Origin: Roseovarius sp.
Lineage (GTDB): Bacteria; Pseudomonadota; Alphaproteobacteria; Rhodobacterales; Rhodobacteraceae
Assembly: GCA_023260815.1 (NCBI GenBank)
Contig: JALQUE010000034.1
Coordinates: 1-15,494, forward strand
Length of the DNA stretch: 15,494 bases
Direction: 5' to 3'
This document shows positions 1 through 7,252 of this stretch, in pieces; the stretch's first letter is position 1, and the number at the start of each line of letters is the position of its first letter. The position numbers were made by a program, and so were the translations under genes. The notes under the pieces were generated by a model. That model was not told the origin of the DNA. It made no database searches and was given only the letters and a program-made list of their open reading frames with translations.

Positions 1-803
1 CAGTCGGGCTGCGTGGTGCTCATCCAGGCGTGGTTCATGCTGTCACCCAGGGCGATCAGTTGCTGACCGCCGGAGTCCACCACCACCGACATATGCCCGA
101 TGGTGTGTCCCGGCGTGTCGATCACCCGCACCCCCGGCACGATTTCCGCGCCGTCCCCCACAAGATCCCAATCCGCCCCGTCCACATTGAGCGAGTTGAC
201 CGCACCCACGACGAATTGCTGCATCTCCGTCGGCACGGTCGAGGCAAGGCCATCCTGCAACCAGTAATCCCGCTCTGTCCCGCCGATGAAATAGGCGGCA
301 TCGGGAAAGATCGCCTCGTCGAAATCGTCACGGATGCCCCAGATGTGGTCGGGATGCGCGTGGGTGATGACCACATGGGTGATCTCGCCCGCGTCGATCC
401 CGGCGGAACCAAGGTTGTCCATCAGGCGCCCGGCGGTCGGCAAAAAGCGGTTGCCCGACCCGACATCCACCAGCACCTTGGACTCGCCGATTTCGATCAC
501 CAGGTGGTTGGTGTGGGAATAATTGGTCTCTGTCGACAGGAAATAGCTTTGCAGAAAGGCCTTCACCTCTTCGGGGTCGGCGTTCACGCCCAACCCGTTT
601 GCGGGGATTTCCAGGTGCCCGTCCGATACGACGGTCAGCACGGCCTCACCCACCTGAAACCGGAAATGCGCGGGATTGGCGGCGGCCGGGGCGCCCAGCG
701 TCTGCGCCCGCGCGGCTGCCGGGGTCAGGGCGGGCAGCGCCAGCGCCGGTGCGGCGGCGGCAAGGCTCAGGATCTCGCGGCGCGAGGGGTGAAAGATGGA
801 CAT
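1..803 (-). CDS. Exported MBL-fold metallo-hydrolase, C-terminus cut by window edge
   Basis: This is a metallo-beta-lactamase-fold hydrolase, probably zinc-dependent and periplasmic; the substrate is unknown. About 267 codons are visible and the frame runs off the left edge without a stop. The N-terminus has a twin-arginine-like signal (PSRREILSLAAAAPALALP, roughly residues 6-24) with a likely cleavage after an alanine-rich stretch ending ARA (about 31-33). The family metal motif THAHPDH lies near residues 147-153. Further ligands appear as TPGHTIGH (His near 234) and LGDS (Asp near 254). The ATG at 803 is preceded by GGGAGG at 809-814 with a 5 nt spacer, which fixes the start. The 114 nt upstream of the start hold no other gene. 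The fold assignment is secure. Lactonase, hydrolase or quinoprotein-associated roles cannot be separated from sequence alone. Confidence 0.88.
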   Translation of the reverse strand, partial: MSIFHPSRREILSLAAAAPALALPALTPAAARAQTLGAPAAANPAHFRFQVGEAVLTVVSDGHLEIPANGLGVNADPEEVKAFLQSYFLSTETNYSHTNHLVIEIGESKVLVDVGSGNRFLPTAGRLMDNLGSAGIDAGEITHVVITHAHPDHIWGIRDDFDEAIFPDAAYFIGGTERDYWLQDGLASTVPTEMQQFVVGAVNSLNVDGADWDLVGDGAEIVPGVRVIDTPGHTIGHMSVVVDSGGQQLIALGDSMNHAWMSTTQPD

Positions 804-818
804 ATGGACCTCCCAGTC

Positions 819-828
819 ATGCATGCAT
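819..828. promoter_or_regulatory. Perfect 10-nt palindrome ahead of the MBL-fold gene
   Basis: ATGCATGCAT is a perfect 10-nt palindrome lying directly upstream of the ribosome-binding site of the leftward metallo-hydrolase gene. It sits where a leader or operator would be. The only core promoter candidate I see nearby (minus-strand TTGCAC near 868-873) has no convincing -10 partner. It could be an operator or chance, as 10-nt palindromes are common. Confidence 0.2.
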
Positions 829-917
829 TTGAATGAGAAGATATCAGCCTTGCGTGAATCTACCAGTGCAATTGCCATTCCAGGGCCATCGAAGGATCGG
901 ACCGCCAAAGGCGCCTG

Positions 918-1475
918 TCAGCCCGCCCGCAGGATCGTGATCCAGCTGTCGCCATAGCGGCGGCTGTCTTCCAGCGTGAACCCCGCAGGCGGTTCCTGCG
1001 CGGTGCTTTCCTCCCAGACGACCAGCGCATCGGGGGCCAGCCAGCCGCCCGCCTGCGCGGCGGCCAGCGCCTTGCCGCCCAGCGCCTTGCCATAGGGGGG
1101 GTCCAGAAATACCAAGGAGCAGGGCGTATCCGTATCCGGCAGTCGCGTGGCATCCCGCGCGATCAGCCGCGCGCGGTCGGCGCAGTCCAGCAGCCGCAGG
1201 TTCTCGCGGATCAGCCGCCCCGCGACGCGCCCGTCATCGACAAAGGTGACATGGGCGGCCCCGCGCGACAGGGCCTCCAGCCCCAGCGCGCCGGTCCCGG
1301 CAAAAAGGTCCAGAACCCGCGCCCCGGCAAAGGGATCGCCAAACCGCCCGCCCGCCAGCACGTTGAACAGGCTTTCGCGCACGCGGTCGGTGGTGGGGCG
1401 CAGATGCGCGCCCGCATCGCCCTTGCCCACACTGGCCAGCCGTCGGCCCCGGAATGCGCCCGCGATGATCCTCAC
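918..1475 (-). CDS. rsmD: 16S rRNA (guanine(966)-N2)-methyltransferase RsmD
   Basis: RsmD is an S-adenosylmethionine-dependent methyltransferase that modifies G966 (E. coli numbering) of 16S rRNA during 30S assembly in the cytoplasm. The protein is 185 residues, the usual size. It opens with the family signature RIIAGAFRGRRL followed by RPTTDRVRESLFNVL (about 26-40). SAM motif I is VLDLFAGTGALGLEAL (54-69), and the catalytic N6/N2-amino methylase motif is DPPYGKAL (125-132). The start is GTG. It overlaps the stop of the upstream oxidoreductase as GTGA (1472-1475), so the two are translationally coupled. No independent promoter is visible. Pairing of rsmD with this reductase is functionally unexplained. 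Confidence 0.95.
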   Translation of the reverse strand: MRIIAGAFRGRRLASVGKGDAGAHLRPTTDRVRESLFNVLAGGRFGDPFAGARVLDLFAGTGALGLEALSRGAAHVTFVDDGRVAGRLIRENLRLLDCADRARLIARDATRLPDTDTPCSLVFLDPPYGKALGGKALAAAQAGGWLAPDALVVWEESTAQEPPAGFTLEDSRRYGDSWITILRAG

Positions 1476-2683
1476 GCGCGCAGCAAGGCCTTGAGATCGG
1501 TCGCGGGATCGGCCACCTGCGCCGGATCGGCCGTCGTGCCCGCATCGATCAGCCGCTTGCCCACCATATAGGCGCGCGGCTCGTTCATGGCGTCGACCGC
1601 CAACAGCCGGTCGCCCTTGTAATACCAGAACGAGACATGCCCCGCGCCGTCACCCGGCCGCGTGACGATCCTGTCATAGCCGGTATTCAGCCCGGCGATC
1701 TGCAGCTTGACGTCATATTGATCCGACCAGAACCAGGGCTGCGGCACATAGGCTGTGTCCGCCCCCAGGATGTTCGCGGCGACACATTCGGCCATGTCGA
1801 TCGCATTCGGCACGCTTTCCAGCCGCAAGCGCTGCCCGTCATGCGGAAACGAGGCGCAATCGCCCGCCGCCCAGATATGCGGATCGCTGGTGCGCCCGAA
1901 TTCATCGGTGCGGATGCCGTTCTCGATCGCAAGGCCCGCCATTTCGGCCAATTCGGTGGCCGGTGTGATCCCCACCCCCACGATCACGAAATCCACGTCG
2001 ATCTCGGTCCCGTCGCTCAGCCGGGCCGCCGTCACCCGGGTCTCGCCCAAGAGGGTGTCGAGGCCGACCCCTTCGCGGATATCCACGCCATGCGCCCGGT
2101 GCAGTGCGCGGAAATAATCCGAGGTTTCCGGCGCCGCGACCCGTTGCAGGATGCGCGCGCCCATCTCGACCAGCGTCACCTTCAGGCCACGGCTTGCCGC
2201 CACCGCCGCCGCCTCGAGGCCGATATAGCCCCCGCCGACGATCAACACATGGCGGCCTTCCACGAATTCGGGCGCCATGCTGTCGGCATCCTTGAGATCG
2301 CGCACCACATGGACACCCGCCAACTCTCCGCCGATCCGGCCCGGCAGGCGGCGCGGCACAGAGCCGGTCGTCAGCACCAGATCGTCATAGCCAAGCGCCT
2401 TGCCGCCCGCGATCACCACCCGGTCCTTGCGGTCGATGGCCGTGACCGTGCAATTCAGATGCAAGGCGATACCCGCGTCGGCATAATACCTTTCAGGGCG
2501 CAGGAAAAGGCGCGCGACCTCCATCTCGCCCAGCAGGTATTTCTTGCTGAGCGGCGGGCGCTGATAGGGCGGCACGGGTTCCTCGCCGATCAGGGTGATC
2601 GGGCCGTCATGGCCAAGGCTGCGCAGTTTCGCCACACAGGACGCCCCCGCCTGCCCCGCCCCGATCACGACTATACCGGCCAT
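1472..2683 (-). CDS. FAD-dependent NAD(P)H:ferredoxin reductase-like oxidoreductase
   Basis: This is a 403-residue flavoprotein of the putidaredoxin/rhodocoxin reductase family, which passes electrons from NAD(P)H through FAD to a ferredoxin or other acceptor. The N-terminal FAD-binding Rossmann motif is VVIGAGQAGASC (5-16), followed by PYQRPPLSKKYLLGE (39-53). A second Rossmann motif for NAD(P) is VLIVGGGYIGLEAA (146-159). The acidic LVE after its second strand (about 171-173) suggests NADH rather than NADPH. The FAD-contacting WAAGDCA is at 271-277 and a reductase C-terminal domain begins near PWFWSDQYDVKLQIAGL. The start has an AGGAG Shine-Dalgarno (2691-2695) with a 7 nt spacer. No ferredoxin or P450 gene is nearby, so the physiological partner is unknown. 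It is the first gene of a two-gene operon with rsmD and is divergent from the peroxiredoxin. Confidence 0.9.
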   Translation of the reverse strand: MAGIVVIGAGQAGASCVAKLRSLGHDGPITLIGEEPVPPYQRPPLSKKYLLGEMEVARLFLRPERYYADAGIALHLNCTVTAIDRKDRVVIAGGKALGYDDLVLTTGSVPRRLPGRIGGELAGVHVVRDLKDADSMAPEFVEGRHVLIVGGGYIGLEAAAVAASRGLKVTLVEMGARILQRVAAPETSDYFRALHRAHGVDIREGVGLDTLLGETRVTAARLSDGTEIDVDFVIVGVGITPATELAEMAGLAIENGIRTDEFGRTSDPHIWAAGDCASFPHDGQRLRLESVPNAIDMAECVAANILGADTAYVPQPWFWSDQYDVKLQIAGLNTGYDRIVTRPGDGAGHVSFWYYKGDRLLAVDAMNEPRAYMVGKRLIDAGTTADPAQVADPATDLKALLRA

Positions 2684-2704
2684 CTTGAAACTCCTGTTTT
2701 TTCA

Positions 2705-2733
2705 TGGTCTCGCACCCGCGCTGACCCTATAAC
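2705..2733 (+). promoter_or_regulatory. Candidate promoter for the peroxiredoxin gene
   Basis: TATAAC at 2728-2733 is a good -10 box. The -35 at a 17 nt spacing is the weak TGGTCT (2705-2710), which may mean that an activator helps. Transcription would start near 2740, giving a leader of about 30 nt before the ATG at 2774. Confidence 0.35.
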
Positions 2734-2753
2734 TAGCCTCAACCGAAACGCAA
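2726..2753 (-). promoter_or_regulatory. Candidate promoter for the reductase-rsmD operon
   Basis: On the minus strand TTGCGT (2748-2753) and TATAGG (2726-2731) are separated by 16 nt, a plausible housekeeping promoter placed about 40 nt before the reductase start. Its -10 overlaps the -10 proposed for the opposite strand, so the two promoters could exclude each other. This is sequence matching only. Confidence 0.3.
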
Positions 2754-2773
2754 TTGATAGACGGGGACCGACC

Positions 2774-3262
2774 ATGACCATTTCCAAAGGCGACAAACTG
2801 CCCGACGCAACACTTCTTCACATGGGTGACAACGGCCCCGAGGCCGTGACGCTGTCCGACAAGACCGCAGGCCGCAAGGTGGTGATCTTCGCCGTGCCGG
2901 GCGCCTACACGCCGACATGCCATTCCGCGCATGTGCCCAGCTTCGTGCGCACCAAGGACCAGTTCGCCGAAAAAGGCGTTGATGAGATCATCTGCATCTC
3001 GGTCAACGATCCGTTCGTGATGGGCGCCTGGGGCAAGGACACCGGCGCCAGCGATGCCGGCATCACCATGCTGGGCGATTCCGAATCGGCCTTCACCAAG
3101 GCGATCGGCATGGACTTTACCGCGCCGCCCGTGGGCCTGATGGCGCGGTCCAAGCGCTATGCGATGCTGGTCGAGGATGGCACCGTCACGCTGCTGCATG
3201 AAGAGGAAAATCCCGGTGCCTGCGAGGTCAGCGCCGGCGAAGCGATGCTGGCCGCAATGTAA
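2774..3262 (+). CDS. Prx5-family peroxiredoxin
   Basis: This is a thiol peroxidase that reduces hydrogen peroxide and organic hydroperoxides; it has 162 residues and no signal, so it is cytoplasmic. The Prx5 active-site motif is PGAYTPTCHSAHVPSF (42-57) with peroxidatic Cys49. Cys74 and Cys150 are also present. Either could act as resolving or glutathione-linked cysteine, and Cys150 near the C-terminus is the Prx5-like candidate. There is no glutaredoxin domain fusion, unlike some bacterial Prx5 hybrids. The reading frame is open far upstream, but GGGGA at 2763-2767 with a 6 nt spacer and homology-like onset at MTISKGDKLP set the start at 2774. The gene is monocistronic, divergent from an FAD reductase, and followed by a strong terminator. 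A link between the two as electron donor and peroxidase is only an inference from position. Confidence 0.94.
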   Translation: MTISKGDKLPDATLLHMGDNGPEAVTLSDKTAGRKVVIFAVPGAYTPTCHSAHVPSFVRTKDQFAEKGVDEIICISVNDPFVMGAWGKDTGASDAGITMLGDSESAFTKAIGMDFTAPPVGLMARSKRYAMLVEDGTVTLLHEEENPGACEVSAGEAMLAAM

Positions 3263-3291
3263 GGCCGGGCCTGTCCAGGTCTGACGATATC

Positions 3292-3325
3292 AACCGGCGG
3301 CCCCCAAGGCCGCCGGTTTCATTTT
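3292..3325 (+). terminator. Rho-independent terminator of the peroxiredoxin gene
   Basis: AACCGGCGGCC (3292-3302) and GGCCGCCGGTT (3308-3318) form a perfect 11-bp stem with a 5 nt loop, followed by a T-rich tract TTCATTTTT. It lies 30 nt past the peroxiredoxin stop. Confidence 0.9.
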
Positions 3326-3358
3326 TGCCGTCCCTCACGTCATTTGCGTACGGAAGGG

Positions 3359-3423
3359 ACACAAATCCGGGGGGGAGTTGGGATGTTGGTCCCAAACCCG
3401 CGTAGGTTTCGTACGGATCGTAC
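3359..3423 (-). repeat. Intergenic element copy A, inverted partner of 7851-7916
   Basis: Read on the minus strand, this element starts 5 nt after the phhB stop codon. It opens with a stem-loop GTACG-ATC-CGTAC (3411-3423). From CGTAC onward, 57 positions align without gaps to the copy at 7860-7916, with 46 identities. These fall in three invariant boxes: CGTACGAAACCTACGCG, GGACCAACATC and CGGATTTGTGT. The linkers between boxes differ but keep the same lengths. In this copy the middle box also sits in a TTGGGA/TCCCAA hairpin not shared by the other copy. There is no T-tract, so it is not a standard terminator. I do not recognise the element. A structured 3' untranslated RNA, a protein-binding repeat or a decayed mobile sequence are all open. 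Confidence 0.75.
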
Positions 3424-3428
3424 CGATC

Positions 3429-3731
3429 TCATCCCTCACCGGCCAGCAGGTCGAATTTGCGCGCCAGCTTGACATCAAGGGAACTGAGCCCGCCCACGTC
3501 ATGCGTCGTCAGGGTCACGTCGACCTTGTTGTAGACATTGAACCATTCGGGATGGTGGTTCCATTTCTCGGCCCAGATAGCAGCGCGGGTCATGAACCCG
3601 AATGCCTCGGTGAAGTCACTGAATTTATAGGATTTTGTCATTGCGTCCCGGGTGTCATCCAGGCTCCAGCCCGCCTCCAGAAGGGGGCGCAGGGTGGTGT
3701 CTCGTGCCGTCTCGCTGAGTTTCTCTGTCAT
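3429..3731 (-). CDS. phhB: 4a-hydroxytetrahydrobiopterin (pterin-4a-carbinolamine) dehydratase
   Basis: This enzyme dehydrates 4a-hydroxytetrahydropterin to quinonoid dihydropterin, classically to recycle the cofactor of aromatic amino-acid hydroxylases. The protein has 100 residues, the usual length for the family. The signature runs from EKWNHHPEWFNVYNKVDVTL (55-74) through THDVGGLSSLD (76-86). His59, His60 and His77 are the expected catalytic histidines. The ATG overlaps the stop of the upstream acyltransferase as ATGA (3728-3731), so translation is coupled and this is the last gene of the operon. No phenylalanine hydroxylase gene is in the window. The protein may therefore serve another pterin pathway, such as molybdopterin or folate-related metabolism. 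Directly after its stop lies repeat element copy A. Confidence 0.93.
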   Translation of the reverse strand: MTEKLSETARDTTLRPLLEAGWSLDDTRDAMTKSYKFSDFTEAFGFMTRAAIWAEKWNHHPEWFNVYNKVDVTLTTHDVGGLSSLDVKLARKFDLLAGEG

Positions 3732-4915
3732 TGGTGCTCCTCCACTTCGGTTTTCTTGAACGGTCCAAAACTCGTAAGAATTTCAATGTCTTCCTCGACA
3801 GCGGCGCGTTCCGCCTCAAGATAGCGGGCAATCGCCTCACGGAGTCCGGGATCGTTGATCCAGTGCAACGAATGGGTCGGCGTCGGCAGGTAGCCCCGGG
3901 CCAGCTTGTGTTCCCCTTGCGCCCCTGCCTCAATGGTCTGCAAGCCATGGGCAATCGAAAAATCCATTGCCTGATAATAACATAGCTCGAAATGCAGGCA
4001 GGGATGATGCTCGGAACACCCCCAGTAGCGGCCATAGAGCGTATCGCGGCCGATCAGGTTCATCGCCCCCGCAACCGGCCGTCCGTCGCGTTCGGCCAGC
4101 ACCAACAGAATATCATCGCGCAGCGTGCTATGCGCAATATCGAAGAACGCCCGGGTCAGGTACGGCATCCCCCATTTGCGCGCGCCGGTGTCCTGATAGA
4201 ACTGCCAGACCGCATCCCAATGGTGCCTTTCGATGGCCTCTCCGGTCAACTGTTTGATTTCACCGCCGAATTCCTGAGCAACGCGCCGCTCTTTGCGGAT
4301 CGCCTTGCGCTTGCGCGAACTGAGCGAGTCCAGAAACCCTTCGAAATCCGGATAGTCGCGATTGACCCAGTGATATTGCTGCGTGCGCCGTGGCATCAGG
4401 CCCAAGGCAGCGCCCGCGTCCAATTCCTCTTGGGTGCAGAAGGTGACATGCAGCGAGGAAAGACCACTGTTTTCAGCGAGTTGTACAGCCCCTTGGATCA
4501 GGGCGGCGCGGCCCTCCACCTCGAATCCGGGTCGGGTCAGGAACCGACGCCCGGTGACAGGCGTGAACGGAACCGCGATTTGCAGTTTCGGATAATACCG
4601 CCCGCCTGCCCGCTCATAGGCATGGCCCCAATTGTGGTCGAAGATATATTCGCCCTGACTGTGCGACTTGAGGAAAAGTGGTGTAACTCCAATGGTTTGG
4701 CCGTCCATGTCGGCGGTCATGTAATAGGGTGTCCAGCCGGTCCCCGTGCCCACTGACCGGCTGTCTTCCAGTGCCCTGAGGAACCGATAGGTGGTGAACG
4801 GATCAACAGGCCGCCCCCCGTCCGCCGCCTCGGGACAGGCGCAAGCATCCCAGACCGCCGCATCGATCTGCGCAAGGCTGTCATGGACGGTGATCTCGAC
4901 CTGATGTTCTGCCAT
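3728..4915 (-). CDS. GNAT-fold acyltransferase of the COG3146 / PF04339 type
   Basis: This is a 395-residue cytoplasmic protein of the FemAB-like/GNAT superfamily (COG3146, often labelled peptidoglycan recognition or N-acyltransferase); its substrate is not established. Family hallmarks are the stretch GEYIFDHNWGHAYERAGG (88-105) followed by YYPKLQIAVPFTPVTGRRFL (107-126), then a basic segment SSRKRKAIRKERR in the middle. Late in the protein come GRYWGCSEHHPCLHFELCYY and IEAGAQGEHKLARGY. The frame is open for 55 more codons upstream, but that extension is arginine/proline-rich and overlaps the preceding phosphodiesterase gene. Family similarity begins at MAEHQVEITVHDS, so I start at 4915. The ribosome-binding site there is weak. 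The gap to the upstream gene is 52 nt and it overlaps phhB downstream by ATGA. Confidence 0.85.
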   Translation of the reverse strand: MAEHQVEITVHDSLAQIDAAVWDACACPEAADGGRPVDPFTTYRFLRALEDSRSVGTGTGWTPYYMTADMDGQTIGVTPLFLKSHSQGEYIFDHNWGHAYERAGGRYYPKLQIAVPFTPVTGRRFLTRPGFEVEGRAALIQGAVQLAENSGLSSLHVTFCTQEELDAGAALGLMPRRTQQYHWVNRDYPDFEGFLDSLSSRKRKAIRKERRVAQEFGGEIKQLTGEAIERHHWDAVWQFYQDTGARKWGMPYLTRAFFDIAHSTLRDDILLVLAERDGRPVAGAMNLIGRDTLYGRYWGCSEHHPCLHFELCYYQAMDFSIAHGLQTIEAGAQGEHKLARGYLPTPTHSLHWINDPGLREAIARYLEAERAAVEEDIEILTSFGPFKKTEVEEHQ

Positions 4916-4967
4916 GCCCGCTCGCTTTTCAAACCCTGTCGTCAATCTGTGGCCGACGCGGCGCGGA

Positions 4968-5735
4968 TCAAGATGGAATGTCAGGCAAATAGCCCTCGAA
5001 CGTGATGTTGTCGGCCACCTTGCGGGCCTGCGCCTCTTCGGTGGCGGAACGGATGGTCCAACACAAAACAGCCGCGCCATTCGCCTTGAGGTCGGTTACC
5101 CTTGGCTGATTCAGACCCTTTGCGGAATGACTGATAAAGCTTGCGCCGACGCGGTCATAGTCCGGGATGTCGCGCAACCGGTGCCGCACCCCACGCTTGA
5201 GCAGTGGCCAATCAATCCGGCGATACCGGCATGTAACCAGCCCACGTGGCACATCGGGCGCCAGATCGCGCAGCTTGGCCACGGAATGCGGATTGAACGA
5301 CATCAGAGCGACTGGCCCGTCATATCCCCGCAGATCTTCCGCGACAGCCTGTTCAAGCTGCCCATCCGTTTCCCCCATCTGACCGTGCTGATCCTTGAGT
5401 TCGACCAACAAAGGCACCCGCCCCGCGACCAGATCAAGCAAGGCAGCAAAGGTCGGAATGCCCTCGGCACCGCCAAGCAGGGGCATAGCGGTCAAATCCT
5501 GCGCCGTCCTTTGGCGGATCGGCCCCCGGATGCCGGTCAGCCGGGCCAGATCATAATCATGAAAGACCATGGCCCGGGCATCCGACGAAAACTGCAGGTC
5601 AATTTCTATCCCGTAGCCTGCCGCAATGGCGGCACGGACCGCCGCAACCGAATTTTCCGGCCGTCCGCCGCGCACGTCATGCAAACCGCGATGCGCTATG
5701 GGCAGGCGGCGGAAACCGTCGGGTAAGTCCCTCAT
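4968..5735 (-). CDS. Glycerophosphodiester phosphodiesterase family protein
   Basis: This enzyme hydrolyses glycerophosphodiesters, the deacylated phospholipid head groups, to glycerol-3-phosphate and an alcohol. The 255-residue protein has the GDPD TIM-barrel fingerprint. HRG (15-17) is followed by RPEN (25-28), IEIDLQFSSD (43-52) with metal ligands Glu44 and Asp46, VFHD (57-60) and LLVELKDQ near 110. A general acid/base pair of His15 and His59 is present. There is no signal peptide, so it is the cytoplasmic UgpQ type rather than the periplasmic GlpQ type. The ATG overlaps the stop of the RidA-like gene as ATGA (5732-5735). Its neighbourhood to the mla lipid-transport genes across the divergent promoter region hints at phospholipid turnover, but that is inference. 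Confidence 0.92.
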   Translation of the reverse strand: MRDLPDGFRRLPIAHRGLHDVRGGRPENSVAAVRAAIAAGYGIEIDLQFSSDARAMVFHDYDLARLTGIRGPIRQRTAQDLTAMPLLGGAEGIPTFAALLDLVAGRVPLLVELKDQHGQMGETDGQLEQAVAEDLRGYDGPVALMSFNPHSVAKLRDLAPDVPRGLVTCRYRRIDWPLLKRGVRHRLRDIPDYDRVGASFISHSAKGLNQPRVTDLKANGAAVLCWTIRSATEEAQARKVADNITFEGYLPDIPS

Positions 5736-6193
5736 CCGATCTGGAAAATCCCTTCGATTTCAACGGCCACGCCAAAGGGCAACGCCGCGGCAGACACCGC
5801 CGAGCGTGAATGCTTGCCCGCATCACCAAGCGCGGCGCCGATGAAATCGGAGGCGCCATTGATGACTTGTGGTTGCTCTGTGTAGTCCGGGGTCGAGTTG
5901 ACAAATCCGGTCAGTTTGACCACCCGCTTCAACCGATCCAGATCACCACCACAGGCCGCCTTGACCTGCGCCAGCAGCGCAATCGCACAGACTTTGGCGG
6001 CCTCGGCGCCGGCAGCCGTGTCCATGTCGTCGCCAAGCTTGCCGGTGATCATCTTATCCCCGTCCTTCGAAATCTGGCCCGATACGAACAGCATGTCCCC
6101 GACCTGGACATAAGGGACATAGTTGGCCGCCGGCGCCGGAGCGTCAGGCAGTGTCACGCCAAGCTCGGCCAGTTTCGCTTCGAATGTTCCCAT
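5732..6193 (-). CDS. RidA-family (YjgF/YER057c/UK114) enamine/imine deaminase-like protein
   Basis: RidA-family proteins hydrolyse reactive enamine/imine intermediates such as 2-aminoacrylate and act in the cytoplasm. From my start the protein has 153 residues, slightly longer than E. coli RidA (128), as in the YjgF-like subgroup with an N-terminal extension. Recognisable parts are VGDMLFVSGQI (31-41), a conserved VVKLTGFVNSTPDY (91-104), and HSRSAVSAAALPFGVAVEIE (128-147). Arg130 there matches the substrate-carboxylate arginine of active RidA. A possible ATG at 6199 is only 1 nt from GAGGA (6201-6205), whereas the ATG at 6193 has a 7 nt spacer, so 6193 is preferred. This is the first gene of a four-gene leftward operon ending in phhB. 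It is divergent from mlaA across about 240 nt in which I see no convincing promoter. Confidence 0.9.
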   Translation of the reverse strand: MGTFEAKLAELGVTLPDAPAPAANYVPYVQVGDMLFVSGQISKDGDKMITGKLGDDMDTAAGAEAAKVCAIALLAQVKAACGGDLDRLKRVVKLTGFVNSTPDYTEQPQVINGASDFIGAALGDAGKHSRSAVSAAALPFGVAVEIEGIFQIG

Positions 6194-6436
6194 TTTCATG
6201 TCCTCGCTGGTTCATTTCACGCCGGACGCTAGCCGGTCATCAGCCGGAAGGAAATCAAAAATCATGACGAAAAAGCCATAAGGCGCTCCAAAAAACCGCA
6301 ATCGCACGAGGGCAGAGGTTGTCACTTGATTGCAACAACAAAAATGACTCGCTTTACCTGTTTATGGGCATCATGCTTGGATGCGTTATGTAGCATCTCC
6401 AGTGATATTGAATTGGTCTGATCCTTGCCTGCTGCC

Positions 6437-7252
6437 ATGAGACTATTATTCATCCGTCGGTTTCGACTGGCTCCCGCAGCGGGAGCCTTGCTGCTTATGG
6501 CTGCCTGCGCGGCACCCGGCCCGGGCCATTCGCCCGAAGACCCGTTCGACCCATACGAAAAGACGAATCGCAAGATTCACGAGTTCAACAGATCCGTTGA
6601 CCGCGCCGTGATCCGCCCTGCCGGGCGCGGGTATTCAAACTTTCTGCCGGACGATATCGAAACTCTGATCGGGCGGTTCGCCTTCAATCTGTCGCTGCCG
6701 GGGTCCATTGTGAACAATATCCTGCAGGGCAATGGCAGAGGGGCGACCGAGGACACCTATCGCTTCGTGGTGAATACGACCATGGGGCTTGGCGGGTTCT
6801 TCGATCCGGCCAGCGAATTGGGTATGCCCGAACCGACCGACGCGGATTTTGGCGAAACGCTGTATGCCTGGGGTGTGCGGGAAGGCGGGTATGTGGAATT
6901 GCCATTGCTCGGCCCGTCGACCGAACGGGCGGCATGGGGCAAGGTGGTGGACATCTTCACCAATCCGCTGACCTACGCGCTGGAATCGCCAGAAAATTAT
7001 TATGGAACAGTGGCTTCGGTGTCATCGCGGCTGAGTGATCGTGGGCGGTTCTCGGACACGATCGATTCAATCCTGTATGACAGTGCCGACAGCTATGCGC
7101 AGGCCCGATCACTTTACCTTCAGAATCGCAGGTTCAAACTGGGCCAAGGGCGGGAGGGATCTTATCTGGATCCGTATGATTCACCATACGGAACGGCAGA
7201 GGATCCCTATGATCTGCCGACCGGAAGCTACGAGGATCCTTATGATGAATAA
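6437..7252 (+). CDS. mlaA: MlaA (VacJ) outer-membrane lipoprotein of phospholipid transport
   Basis: MlaA sits in the inner leaflet of the outer membrane and removes mislocalised phospholipids from the outer leaflet, handing them to periplasmic MlaC. The 271-residue precursor has a basic start, a hydrophobic core and a lipobox LLLMAAC with Cys24 as the lipidation site. The VacJ domain begins with DPFDPYEKTNRKIHEFNRSV and includes the typical NNILQGNGRGATEDTYRFVVN-like region and MGLGGFFDPASELGMP. It ends with an acidic tail built of 11-residue repeats beginning DPYD, which I do not recall as a family feature. A TTG four codons upstream (6425) is in frame, but ATG at 6437 better fits the signal peptide. 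No clear ribosome-binding site precedes either. It overlaps mlaC by 11 nt. Confidence 0.93.
   Translation: MRLLFIRRFRLAPAAGALLLMAACAAPGPGHSPEDPFDPYEKTNRKIHEFNRSVDRAVIRPAGRGYSNFLPDDIETLIGRFAFNLSLPGSIVNNILQGNGRGATEDTYRFVVNTTMGLGGFFDPASELGMPEPTDADFGETLYAWGVREGGYVELPLLGPSTERAAWGKVVDIFTNPLTYALESPENYYGTVASVSSRLSDRGRFSDTIDSILYDSADSYAQARSLYLQNRRFKLGQGREGSYLDPYDSPYGTAEDPYDLPTGSYEDPYDE
7168..7246 (+). repeat. 33-nt tandem repeat coding the DPYD tail of MlaA
   Basis: GGATCCgTATGAT, GGATCCcTATGAT and GGATCCtTATGAT begin at 7168, 7201 and 7234, exactly 33 nt apart. They encode DPYDSPYGTAE, DPYDLPTGSYE and DPYDE. Outside the 13-nt cores the units are diverged, so the repeat is old or under selection at the DPYD positions. 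The third unit contains the GAGGA ribosome-binding site (7232-7236) and the ATG of mlaC. Confidence 0.85.

Noticed and set aside
30..836. Long plus-strand open frame across the metallo-hydrolase gene
   Set aside because: Antisense shadow typical of GC-rich coding DNA; the minus strand carries the HxHxDH motif, a Tat signal and a good ribosome-binding site.
1637..2773. Open 379-codon extension upstream of the peroxiredoxin
   Set aside because: It is antisense to the FAD reductase, has no domain, and the Shine-Dalgarno at 2763-2767 sets the real start at 2774.
4916..5080. 55-residue N-terminal extension of the COG3146 acyltransferase
   Set aside because: Arg/Pro-rich, overlaps the phosphodiesterase gene, and family similarity starts at the internal Met encoded at 4915.
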